From NCBI GenBank assembly GCA_964484765.1, contig CAZAGI010000020.1:34207-98206 (forward strand): DNA of 64,000 bases, in the 5' to 3' direction. This document shows, piece by piece, positions 24,363-32,260 of this stretch. Each line of letters opens with the position of its first letter. Position 1 is the first letter of the stretch. Both the position numbers and the translations under genes were made by a program. The notes under the pieces are model-generated. The model ran no database searches. It was not told the DNA's origin and was given only the letters and a program-made list of their open reading frames with translations. Source of the stretch: DSVQ01 sp964484765 (GTDB taxonomy: Bacteria; Planctomycetota; Planctomycetia; Planctomycetales; Planctomycetaceae).

Positions 24363-25376
24363 TTATTCACGTAACGCTTTTGCGGCTTCCATTGCGAAGT
24401 ACGTCAGCACGCCATCGGCCCCGGCACGTTTGAAGGCGAGCAGACTTTCGAGCATTGTCGCCGTGCGATCAACCCAGCCGTGCTGTGCAGCGGCGGTGAT
24501 CATGCTGTATTCACCGCTGACCTGGTAGGCGTAGGTCGGCACGCCGAAGGCGGCTTTCACACGATGGACGATGTCGAGGTACGGTTGCCCCGGCTTGACC
24601 ATCACCATGTCGGCACCTTCAGCAAGATCGAGGGCAACTTCCCGCAACGATTCATCGCCGTTCGCGGGGTCCATCTGATAGGTCCGCTTATCACCTTTGC
24701 CAAGATTGCCCTTGGAACCCACGGCGTCACGGAACGGGCCATAGTAGGCGGAAGCGTATTTCGCCGCGTAAGAAAGAATCAGCACGTGCTGGAAACCAGC
24801 GGCATCGAGCGCGCGGCGCACCGCGCCAATCCGACCATCCATCATGTCCGAAGGCGCGATGACATCACACCCGGCCTGCGCTTGCACCACCGCTTGTCGC
24901 GCGAGTTTCTCCAGAGTTTCATCGTTGACGACATATCTGTCGCGGACGAGGCCATCTTGGCCGTGCGTGGTATACGGATCGAGGGCGACGTCGCAGATGA
25001 CGCCGAGATTCAATCCTGCGGCCTTGATGGCTTTCACCGCGCGGCAGACGAGGTTGTCGGGATTCAGGGCTTCATCGCCATCGGGGGTTTTCTTGGCGGG
25101 ATCGGTGACTGGGAAGATGGCCATCGCGGGGATGCCCAAATCGGCGGCTTCGCGTGCCGCCTCCACCAGGAAATCGATCGACAATCGTTCGACGCCGGGC
25201 ATCGACGCGATCGGAGTCCGTTGCCCGGTGCCTTCCTGCACGAAGACCGGCCAGATGAGATCGTCGACCGACAACCGGTTTTCCCGGACTAACCGTCGCG
25301 ACCAATCCCACCGGCGCACGCGGCGCATCCGCAGTGAAGGAAAGGATGCTGCGGGCGGCAAATCGGGATCGGTCAC
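24363..25376 (-). CDS. hemB: delta-aminolevulinic acid dehydratase (porphobilinogen synthase)
   Basis: Encodes 337 aa from a GTG at 25376, with GAAGGAAG just upstream. The enzyme joins two 5-aminolevulinates into porphobilinogen in tetrapyrrole synthesis. The two active-site lysines are Lys206 (SYAAKYASAYYGPFRDA) and Lys261 (MVMVKPGQPYLD). The region that holds three cysteines in zinc enzymes reads DVALDPYTTHGQDG (129-142), with Ala and Asp instead, so this is a zinc-independent, magnesium-type enzyme. No other heme gene is adjacent. Confidence 0.96.
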   Translation of the reverse strand: MTDPDLPPAASFPSLRMRRVRRWDWSRRLVRENRLSVDDLIWPVFVQEGTGQRTPIASMPGVERLSIDFLVEAAREAADLGIPAMAIFPVTDPAKKTPDGDEALNPDNLVCRAVKAIKAAGLNLGVICDVALDPYTTHGQDGLVRDRYVVNDETLEKLARQAVVQAQAGCDVIAPSDMMDGRIGAVRRALDAAGFQHVLILSYAAKYASAYYGPFRDAVGSKGNLGKGDKRTYQMDPANGDESLREVALDLAEGADMVMVKPGQPYLDIVHRVKAAFGVPTYAYQVSGEYSMITAAAQHGWVDRTATMLESLLAFKRAGADGVLTYFAMEAAKALRE

Positions 25377-25785
25377 GGGGCTTCCTTCTGCGATGCGAAC
25401 TGATCGGACTTCAAACTACCGTGGATTCCGTGGGGTGGGCTAGTCCACACGACGAAATCTTGTCGCTCGCAGTGGTGCACACTGTGGAAAACGTTCGTCG
25501 GTGCCGTCGGAAAAGCCGCCGCGAGGAGCGAAGCCGCAAACGACGGTTGCGAGTGAGCCGTGGCATTGATCCGGCTCTCCGCTCCTGGCATGATTTTCCC
25601 CCGTGCCGTCAAATTCTGCCTGACCGGTACTTTTCCCGTCACCGAATTTGACGAAGAATTCCTCTGGCGGGCGACTCCCGTTCGATTTAGGGTATCTTTA
25701 GGGTGGTGAGCCGCGCAATAACCGTGGCGACCCCCCCCCAGCGTTTTCGCTCCCCATCTGCGGCGTTTCTGGCGAGACCTCCACC
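25377..25785. other. intergenic region between hemB and HTH protein gene
   Basis: These 409 bases carry no convincing gene. They hold the upstream regions of both divergent genes and a perfect 10-bp inverted repeat (25607-25616 / 25644-25653). Confidence 0.6.
25607..25653. repeat. 10-bp inverted repeat CGTCAAATTC...GAATTTGACG
   Basis: Perfect arms at 25607-25616 and 25644-25653 enclose 27 bases. The repeat lies about 130 bases upstream of the HTH-protein start. It may be an operator or a weak hairpin; a chance match cannot be excluded. Confidence 0.4.
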
Positions 25786-27495
25786 GTGACGACCAAGAAA
25801 TTTCTCAGTGCCGAAGAAGTTGTCGAGCTCTATGGCGTGGACGAAGCCGTCCTGCGGGATCTCGTCAAAGACGGCACGCTGAAAGCCCTCGCCGATCGCG
25901 GCACGTGGAAATTCCGCAAGGACGACATCGACGGGCTGGTTCGCGCCCACTTGCTGCACCCCTCTAAAGAACTCCCGGTTGTGGGGGAAGAAGCCGCCGG
26001 CGATATCCTTTCATTCATGGATGAAGGGACCGGTTCCAGCGCGGTCGATTTCATTGAACTTGACGAAGATGCGCTTGCAGATCAACCCACCATGATCAAG
26101 CCCGGCGAAGTACCGGGGCTCATCCCCGGCTTCGGGGATGCGATGGCGGACGATGATGATTCATCGAGCGAAGTTCATGTTGTGCTGGAACCGATGGACT
26201 CGGACAGCAGCGATAGCGATATTCGCCTCGCACCACCCTCCAGCAAGGCGGGAAAAGTCACCGGCGATACTTCCGATAGCGATGTGAAAACGCTGTCCGG
26301 TCTCAGTGCGCCAAAATCCGCATTTGCCGGCGAAGACTCGGATAGCGATGTCAAATCGCTGTCTGAGCCGAATCTGCCCAAAGCCAATGCGTCGGCCCTC
26401 ACCGACGAGGCCTCGGATAGCGACGTCAAAACCTTGTCGACCTTCGAGATGGCCGCCGAAGACAGCGGGATCTCGCTCGAGTCGCCGGGAGGCGATGGCC
26501 AGACGCAAGAAATTGAACTCGAAGAGGACGACGGCATCAGCCTGCCGCCGCGCTCGAACGAAAAAACCATGGAGATGGCTGCGACCTCCGAAAGTGCATT
26601 CGATATCAGCAGCGACAGCGCTCTGGGGATCGATGGCTCATCGGTAAAGTCGGGCGATAGCAGCATGGTGATCGACGATGCCGGGAGCAGCGTTCTCGAT
26701 GAAGACGATAGCGGGATTTCGCTCGACACCGGTGACAGCGGTATTTCACTGGACACCGGCGACAGCGGGATCTCGCTCGAGACGGGCGACAGTGGCATTT
26801 CGTTGTCGGCGGGAGACAGCGGCATCACGCTCGCGGCTGACAGTGGCATCTCGCTGACCGATGAGCCCAAAGCCGCTCAGAAACTCGACAAAACCGAAGC
26901 GATGTTCGACGTCCCCGACGACGATTTCGAACTGTCCCAGACCGCACCCGCGGGCAGTATGTCCGATGACGATCTGGAAGCCACCGCGGCGTTCAAGATG
27001 GACTCCGACGACAGCGCCACCATGCCCACGGTGCTGGGGACGGACGATGAAGAACAGGCTCCCAAAGCCAAGAAACGCGATGCGCTCGGTTTCAGCGGGG
27101 CCATTGCCGCGGGGGCCACGATTGAGAACCTCGAAGTCGTCGATGAACTCGACGACATGGTGCCCGACAGCGACGATGTCACGGCCGCCGTTTTCGACGA
27201 CGAAGAAGCCGAAGTGCTGGAAGCGTCGGACGAATCGTTCGCGGCGTTCGATGAAGCCCCGGCCGACGACGAAATGTTGTCCGAAGAGTTTGAGGCCCCG
27301 GTTCTCGCGAAAAAAGAGCCGAAGGAACGCGGCTGGGGTGGATTGGCAACGGCCAGCGTGCTCACCGCCTCTCTCCTGCTGGCCGTGAACGCGTGGATTC
27401 TGTGGGAAGGCATTTCCACCATGTGGACTGGCGCTGAAGCTTCCGGGCCCGCGGCGGCCATCATTTCCTCCCTGGCCGGTTTGAGCCCGCTCTAA
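25786..27495 (+). CDS. MerR/excisionase-type HTH protein with acidic repeats and C-terminal membrane anchor
   Basis: Encodes 569 aa from a GTG. The first 60 residues form an excisionase-like winged HTH (FLSAEEVVELYGVDEAVLRDLV, GTWKFRKDDIDGLV). A long, highly acidic region follows, with two repeat types: three SDSDVK-x-LS units at about 164-215 and a tandem of six 9-residue units of the form DSGISLDTG at about 308-360 (26707-26865). A basic KAKKRD patch precedes more acidic sequence, then a single membrane segment at about 525-545 (ASVLTASLLLAVNAWILWEGI). HTH-acidic-TM proteins occur in planctomycetes, but their role is unknown. The acidic Ser-rich repeats could be phosphorylated or act as a flexible tether. 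Confidence 0.85.
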   Translation: MTTKKFLSAEEVVELYGVDEAVLRDLVKDGTLKALADRGTWKFRKDDIDGLVRAHLLHPSKELPVVGEEAAGDILSFMDEGTGSSAVDFIELDEDALADQPTMIKPGEVPGLIPGFGDAMADDDDSSSEVHVVLEPMDSDSSDSDIRLAPPSSKAGKVTGDTSDSDVKTLSGLSAPKSAFAGEDSDSDVKSLSEPNLPKANASALTDEASDSDVKTLSTFEMAAEDSGISLESPGGDGQTQEIELEEDDGISLPPRSNEKTMEMAATSESAFDISSDSALGIDGSSVKSGDSSMVIDDAGSSVLDEDDSGISLDTGDSGISLDTGDSGISLETGDSGISLSAGDSGITLAADSGISLTDEPKAAQKLDKTEAMFDVPDDDFELSQTAPAGSMSDDDLEATAAFKMDSDDSATMPTVLGTDDEEQAPKAKKRDALGFSGAIAAGATIENLEVVDELDDMVPDSDDVTAAVFDDEEAEVLEASDESFAAFDEAPADDEMLSEEFEAPVLAKKEPKERGWGGLATASVLTASLLLAVNAWILWEGISTMWTGAEASGPAAAIISSLAGLSPL

Positions 27496-27546
27496 ACACA
27501 CCGTGTGTCCCTGGCTTTGCAGTGCCGCATGACGGCAGGCTGTGCG

Positions 27547-28452
27547 TCAGAGTTGACGCGCGCGGCGGCGTTCGAGATATCCTCCCAGGACGTCCGTGAA
27601 GGGCTGCGATGTCAGCGCTTTCACGCGGTCGACACCCAGGTGCGCCAGACCTTGTTCGAGGCGTTGATCGAACAAGGCGTAGTTCCGCAGGTACTCCGCC
27701 CGCAGGCGGCGAAGATCGCCCTGGGACAGTTCGTTCGGCTTCTCCAGACTGCGCAAGGTCAGCGGCTGCCGAAATGGAAACGATTCCTCTTCGGGCGCGA
27801 GAATCTGCCAGAACACCACGTCATGTCCGGCACCACGCCACAATCGCAGCGCAGCGAGCAGCGCTTCCACATCATCAAATCCGTCGGAGAAGAGCGCCAG
27901 CAGACTTCGGCGTCGAAACCGTGGTTGAAGTGCGTGGAGGATTTGCGCGAGCGATCCTTCACCACGGGGTGAGACTGCCTGCAACCGTCGCGCGATCTCC
28001 GGAAATGTCGTCGCCACGGTAGAGGGTTCGCACCAGTCCTCAAGTTCGCGGCCGATAACGGCCAGTCCGCAGGCATCTCGTTGCTGGAGCAGCAAGTACG
28101 CCCAAGCCGCCGCCAGCACGCGGGCATACTCGAATTTGGTCAGCGTTTGCCCGGCATACGCCATGCTGCCCGAGACATCTACCAGCACATACGCCCGCAG
28201 GTTGGTCTCCTCTTCATACTGCTTGACGAAGTATTCGCCCGTTTTCGCAAACGCCCGCCAATCGATGTGCCGTGGCTCGTCTCCCTGGCTATAGCTGCGA
28301 TGCTCGGCGAATTCGACACTGGTCCCTTTGTACGGACTATGGTGCCGTCCGGAGAGTGTCCCTTCCACCACGCCGCGTGCCACCACATCCAACGGCCCCG
28401 CCCGCGCCACGATGGTGGGGTCAGCATCAGCGCGGGGCGGAGTGGTCGTCAT
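27547..28452 (-). CDS. DUF58 domain protein with vWA-like fold
   Basis: Encodes 301 aa. The DUF58 signatures are GRHHSPYKGTSVEFAEHRSY, GDEPRHIDWRAFAKTGEYFVKQYEEE and the MIDAS-like VLVDVSGSM (about 92-100). DUF58 proteins are normally encoded beside a MoxR ATPase and a transglutaminase-like protein. Here none is adjacent, and the nearest MoxR gene is in the separate operon at 19605. There is no membrane segment, so it is cytoplasmic. It starts divergently from the ceramidase-like gene with a gap of about 135 bases. Confidence 0.92.
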   Translation of the reverse strand: MTTTPPRADADPTIVARAGPLDVVARGVVEGTLSGRHHSPYKGTSVEFAEHRSYSQGDEPRHIDWRAFAKTGEYFVKQYEEETNLRAYVLVDVSGSMAYAGQTLTKFEYARVLAAAWAYLLLQQRDACGLAVIGRELEDWCEPSTVATTFPEIARRLQAVSPRGEGSLAQILHALQPRFRRRSLLALFSDGFDDVEALLAALRLWRGAGHDVVFWQILAPEEESFPFRQPLTLRSLEKPNELSQGDLRRLRAEYLRNYALFDQRLEQGLAHLGVDRVKALTSQPFTDVLGGYLERRRARQL

Positions 28453-28587
28453 GCCCGCCAGCGTCGATCACACCACTCGATGTGTCAAGTCTCGGCATTC
28501 AGGATCCGACGGGTTATCGTTCCCGGTCAAGATGGCGTTATGCTATCCCGCCAGTTGATGAGCAACTCGATTCATGGAGTGCGTGTG

Positions 28588-30102
28588 ATGCCGAGATCGT
28601 TTTCCTGGTGGTTTGTCTTGATCAGTGTTTTATGCGTTGGATTTCCGCGGGGATTGCATGCGGCGCTGCTCGCTGGAGTGGCGAAGGTCGAGATCACCGA
28701 ACGGGACGCCGGGCCGGTGAATGATCCGCTCTTTGTGAAAGCCCTGGTGTTGCGCGACGGCGACGTCACTGTGGCGATCATCACCGTGGACGCCGTTGCG
28801 ATCGGCGAAATTGGCTACATCCGCAACGACTATCTGCCGAATGTCCGCGCGGCACTGAAGCAGTCGCTCGGCATCGATCCGCGGCGGACGTTGTTCAACG
28901 CCAGCCATTGCCATGGTCGTGTTTGTGCCGACATTGAAGCCCGGACCGTGGCGGCGGTCACACAAGCAACGAAAGAACTGGTCCCCGTGCGTGTCGGCGT
29001 CGGCAAGGGTCGGGAAGATCGTGTGATGGAAAATCGCCGGCTGAAACTCAAAAGCGGACGCGAAGCTGATGTCCGGCATGCATATTCTCTCCCTCCGGAT
29101 GAAGAGGTCGTTGGTGCCGGTCCCATCGATCCCGACATTGGATTGTTGCGACTGGATCGTCTCGACGGTCGCACTCTGGCGGTTGTGTACAACTTTGCCT
29201 GTCATCCCATTCAGGGTGTTCCCAACGGGGGGAACACTGCCGATATGACGGGCTTCGCGTCGCAAGTCATCGAAGACAGTTTCAATGACGGCACCGTGGC
29301 GTTGTTCATTCAAGGCTGCGGCGGAGACGTGAACCCCCTCCGTTACAAGCAGGTGGACGAACCTCGTGATGCCGAACCGCTGGGAAACCAGTTGGGGCTG
29401 AGTGCGATGCGGGCGGCGAAGAAGGTTGTTTGTCGCGATGGCGTCTCCTTGCGGTGGATCAATGAGACACTGGCCGTGCCGCGCGCGGACAATGCCGAGC
29501 GGATTGCCGCTGTGGAAGCCGAACAAACGCGGCTGTTGAGATCATTGAAAGGGACCAGTCTCAATCTGAAGACGTTCATGTCCCTGATGGTGAAGCATGG
29601 ACTCGCGAGCGACTTTCCTTCGTACTATTCGCATCGGTATTACCACGAACAGAAACTGCAACGTCATGATTTGGAACGGCTCGATGCCGACAATCGACGC
29701 CATGTTGTCGACTACATGACCAACATCTATACGATGGAGGAACTCTCCCGCCTGCAGATCAATCTCGATCTGCTGAAGAAGCATCAGGCACGAAACGTCG
29801 CTGCGGGAAGCCGCGTGCTCGACACCGAAGTGGCAGGGTTGCGTGTCGGCGATTTTTCGCTCGTCACGTTTCCCGGCGAGTTAACGGTGCAGATCGGATT
29901 AAACATCAAGCAGGCCGCGGGAGACGCTAACACCTTCGTCGCGGGCTACACCAACGGATACATTTACTATGCCCCTACCGCCGAGCAATTGCGCAACGTC
30001 GGCGGCGCGCAGGAAGACAGTGACTGCATGCTCGCCCCGGAATGGCAGGCGCTGTTTGAAGCCAAAGCTTTGGATGTGTTGCGACGGTTGAAGTCGCCAT
30101 GA
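28588..30102 (+). CDS. secreted neutral/alkaline ceramidase-like protein
   Basis: Encodes 504 aa from the ATG at 28588, where a signal peptide begins (PRSFSWWFVLISVLCVGFPRGLHA); the upstream in-frame ATG at about 28534 adds unrelated sequence. The family features are GVAKVEITERDAGPVNDPL, LFNASHCHGRVCADIE (metal-binding His residues) and YNFACHPIQGVPNGGNTADMTGFA. The latter aligns with the catalytic zinc region of neutral ceramidases, and FIQGCGGDVNPLRYK follows. Planctomycetes carry many such shortened versions. Hydrolysis of an N-acyl lipid or other amide is inferred, not shown. Confidence 0.88.
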   Translation: MPRSFSWWFVLISVLCVGFPRGLHAALLAGVAKVEITERDAGPVNDPLFVKALVLRDGDVTVAIITVDAVAIGEIGYIRNDYLPNVRAALKQSLGIDPRRTLFNASHCHGRVCADIEARTVAAVTQATKELVPVRVGVGKGREDRVMENRRLKLKSGREADVRHAYSLPPDEEVVGAGPIDPDIGLLRLDRLDGRTLAVVYNFACHPIQGVPNGGNTADMTGFASQVIEDSFNDGTVALFIQGCGGDVNPLRYKQVDEPRDAEPLGNQLGLSAMRAAKKVVCRDGVSLRWINETLAVPRADNAERIAAVEAEQTRLLRSLKGTSLNLKTFMSLMVKHGLASDFPSYYSHRYYHEQKLQRHDLERLDADNRRHVVDYMTNIYTMEELSRLQINLDLLKKHQARNVAAGSRVLDTEVAGLRVGDFSLVTFPGELTVQIGLNIKQAAGDANTFVAGYTNGYIYYAPTAEQLRNVGGAQEDSDCMLAPEWQALFEAKALDVLRRLKSP

Positions 30103-30205
30103 GATACGGTGATCGCTCGGCGCGTCTTCATCCAGATTTCTGACGATCACATACGGCGGCGAATCGGACAAAGTCGACGTCGCCCACCAAAAGAGTTCAG
30201 CGATC

Positions 30206-31498
30206 TCAGATTGCGCGAATCACGGCGGCGGCGCTCTGTCCGACTCGAGTCCGGTTCACACTGAGGGCGACCGGATTCGTTGTCCACAGGGGTTCGTCGT
30301 GTACGATGTTGAGCCGGCAGTGAGGATCGGGATTGCGATAGTTCAGCGTGCGGGGCAGTACACCATGCCGCATCGCCAGGAGGCTGCCGACGAGTTCGAC
30401 GGCACCGGCACCCGCATCGAAGTGACCGAAGTAACTCTTCAGCGCGGTCACAGGAATTCGCTCGGCGATTTGCCCCAGCGCCGAGTGATAAGCCCGGGCT
30501 TCGGCGACATCGTCTTTCCGTGTGGCTTTGCCATGGGCGTTGATATGACCGATGTCGCGCGGCGTCAAATCGGATTGCCGCAGAGCGCCTTGAATGGCGC
30601 GCATTAATCCGACGCCACCGGCCTGGTTTTCTGGCTTCCCGCCGTCGCAACCCGCTCCCACCCCGGCGATTTCGCAGTAAATCGTGGCACCGCGACGAAC
30701 GGCGTGCTCGTAGCTTTCAAGGATGAAGGAGCCCGCCCCTTCGCCGGCCACGGTCCCGTCTCGGAAGCGATCGAACGGTCGGCAAGCCAGATGGGGATCA
30801 TCCACTTGTGTGAGGGATTGAGACACATTGAGCCGGGCGATTTCCATCGGCGTGATGTGCGAACTGCACGCCCCGACGATCATCACGTCGGCAGCATCGC
30901 GCTGGATAATGCGGACCGCTTCTGCCAAGGCGAGCAACGCCGAGGATTCGCAGGCTGTGATGGTGTTATTTGGACCGCGTGCGTCGTGCTCGATCGCCAC
31001 ATGGCAGGCGGGCATATTCGGCAGTTGCTTGATGAGCCATAGCGGGCCGATCTGTCCCATGCCGTCTTCCGCAAAGCGCGTCAAGCATCGGCCGTCTTCC
31101 ACGTCGGCGGCGAAGCTCCGGGCGGCTTCTGCGAGATCGCCGGGCGGAGCGGAAATATGTCCGGCGCCAAAATCGACGCCCAACCGCTCGGGATCAACGC
31201 TCCCAGGACGCAGGCCCGCATCCTTCATCGCCATCGACGCGGCGGCGACACCCAATTGGATGTCACGCGACATGACTTTGAGGAATTTCTTGTTGTAAAT
31301 GTGGTCTTCGGGGACAAAGTCGCGGACTTCAGCGGCAAGCGGTGAAGGGAGACTTTGAGAGGCGAACGCCGACAGAGTGTCGATGCCTGAGCGTCCGTCT
31401 AGCAGGGATTGCCAGAACGCATCGCGACCGATCCCGATGGGTGAGACGACTCCCACTCCGGTCACGACGATTCGCGGGACTGCTTGCGATGCCGTCAT
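30206..31498 (-). CDS. beta-ketoacyl-ACP synthase (KAS I/II family)
   Basis: Encodes 430 aa from the ATG at 31498, preceded by GAGGT at 8 bases. The thiolase-fold triad is intact: Cys183 (TACESSA), His322 (NAHGKATRKDD) and His359 (KSYFGHFDAGAGAVEL), with Lys354. It condenses malonyl-ACP with an acyl chain in fatty-acid or polyketide synthesis. No ACP, FabG or malonyl transferase gene is adjacent, so a specialised lipid or a decoupled housekeeping role are both possible. GHINAHGKATRKDD differs from the usual NAHGTST motif (Lys in place of the Thr after Gly). Confidence 0.93.
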   Translation of the reverse strand: MTASQAVPRIVVTGVGVVSPIGIGRDAFWQSLLDGRSGIDTLSAFASQSLPSPLAAEVRDFVPEDHIYNKKFLKVMSRDIQLGVAAASMAMKDAGLRPGSVDPERLGVDFGAGHISAPPGDLAEAARSFAADVEDGRCLTRFAEDGMGQIGPLWLIKQLPNMPACHVAIEHDARGPNNTITACESSALLALAEAVRIIQRDAADVMIVGACSSHITPMEIARLNVSQSLTQVDDPHLACRPFDRFRDGTVAGEGAGSFILESYEHAVRRGATIYCEIAGVGAGCDGGKPENQAGGVGLMRAIQGALRQSDLTPRDIGHINAHGKATRKDDVAEARAYHSALGQIAERIPVTALKSYFGHFDAGAGAVELVGSLLAMRHGVLPRTLNYRNPDPHCRLNIVHDEPLWTTNPVALSVNRTRVGQSAAAVIRAI

Positions 31499-32260
31499 AG
31501 CATTACCTCGACCCATCGCCTCGTTCTTCGGCGATCCGCCAGTGAACGAACCGATCGACCTCGCACCCGCAATCCCTGCAAGCCTCCCACCGAACGCATG
31601 GCGAGCGTTGGTGGAGGTGGGTACGAAACGACTACATCATTCGATGACTGCGCCGAAGACCGGTTACCGATTCGCAGGCGATGAATCCCGCGCAATCTGT
31701 TTAACCGTCAACGGTTTGTATCGGTTCGAAGAACTCGCACGAATAACCGGGATTCGCCCAAAATAGCTACGATCCCGATGATTCCGTGAAAATGCCCCGA
31801 TTCACCTTTGCATGTCAGGAGAAATACCACCCTTGTGTTGACTGAGGATTTCGACCGTCCTTCCGATTGACGTGCAATCGAGCCCAGCAACAGCCGTCGA
31901 TCCCGCGCTTTCCGTTGGAATTGACCCACAACCCGCCAGAAAGCATCAACACAATTGCAGATTAAAGAATCTTCGTCTGATTCTGTCAACACAGAGGGCG
32001 GAGAAATTGGTGTTCTTTTGTCACCTTTTCGCTAGGCGTGGCGTTGCATTTTCGCAAGCCTCTCTAGTCTAAGCACATTTGACATAGGCACTTGCGACAA
32101 ATCCCGCCAAGACTGCCTATTCTTGACAATCGTTAGACTCTTCAGGTCTTGGTTTCCCGTAACCGCAACAAGATTGCTGACGTGGCAGTGTTCCCCAATC
32201 CGATGGGTTCCAAGTGGTGAGTTGTTTCTTGTGAACTGAGACTAGTGAGCGCTCAGCGCG
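31499..32260. other. long intergenic region before fliD
   Basis: These 762 bases hold no gene I can support. The ORFs in it are short or run antisense into the ketoacyl synthase gene. The right half is noticeably less GC-rich than the flanking genes and should contain the fliD promoter. TTGACA-like hexamers occur near 32078 and 32123, but I see no clear sigma-28 or sigma-54 consensus. Confidence 0.6.

Noticed and set aside
26707..26865. tandem repeat considered as a CRISPR or VNTR array
   Set aside because: The units are 27 bases in frame within a gene with variable third positions, so they are protein repeats, not spaced CRISPR repeats.
31377..31766. 129-codon plus-strand frame before fliD
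   Set aside because: Its first third is antisense to the ketoacyl synthase start and the rest shows no domain, leader or ribosome-binding site.
32078..32150. TTGACA hexamers as a sigma-70 promoter for fliD
   Set aside because: No good -10 hexamer at 16-18 bases from either one, so a promoter call is not supported.
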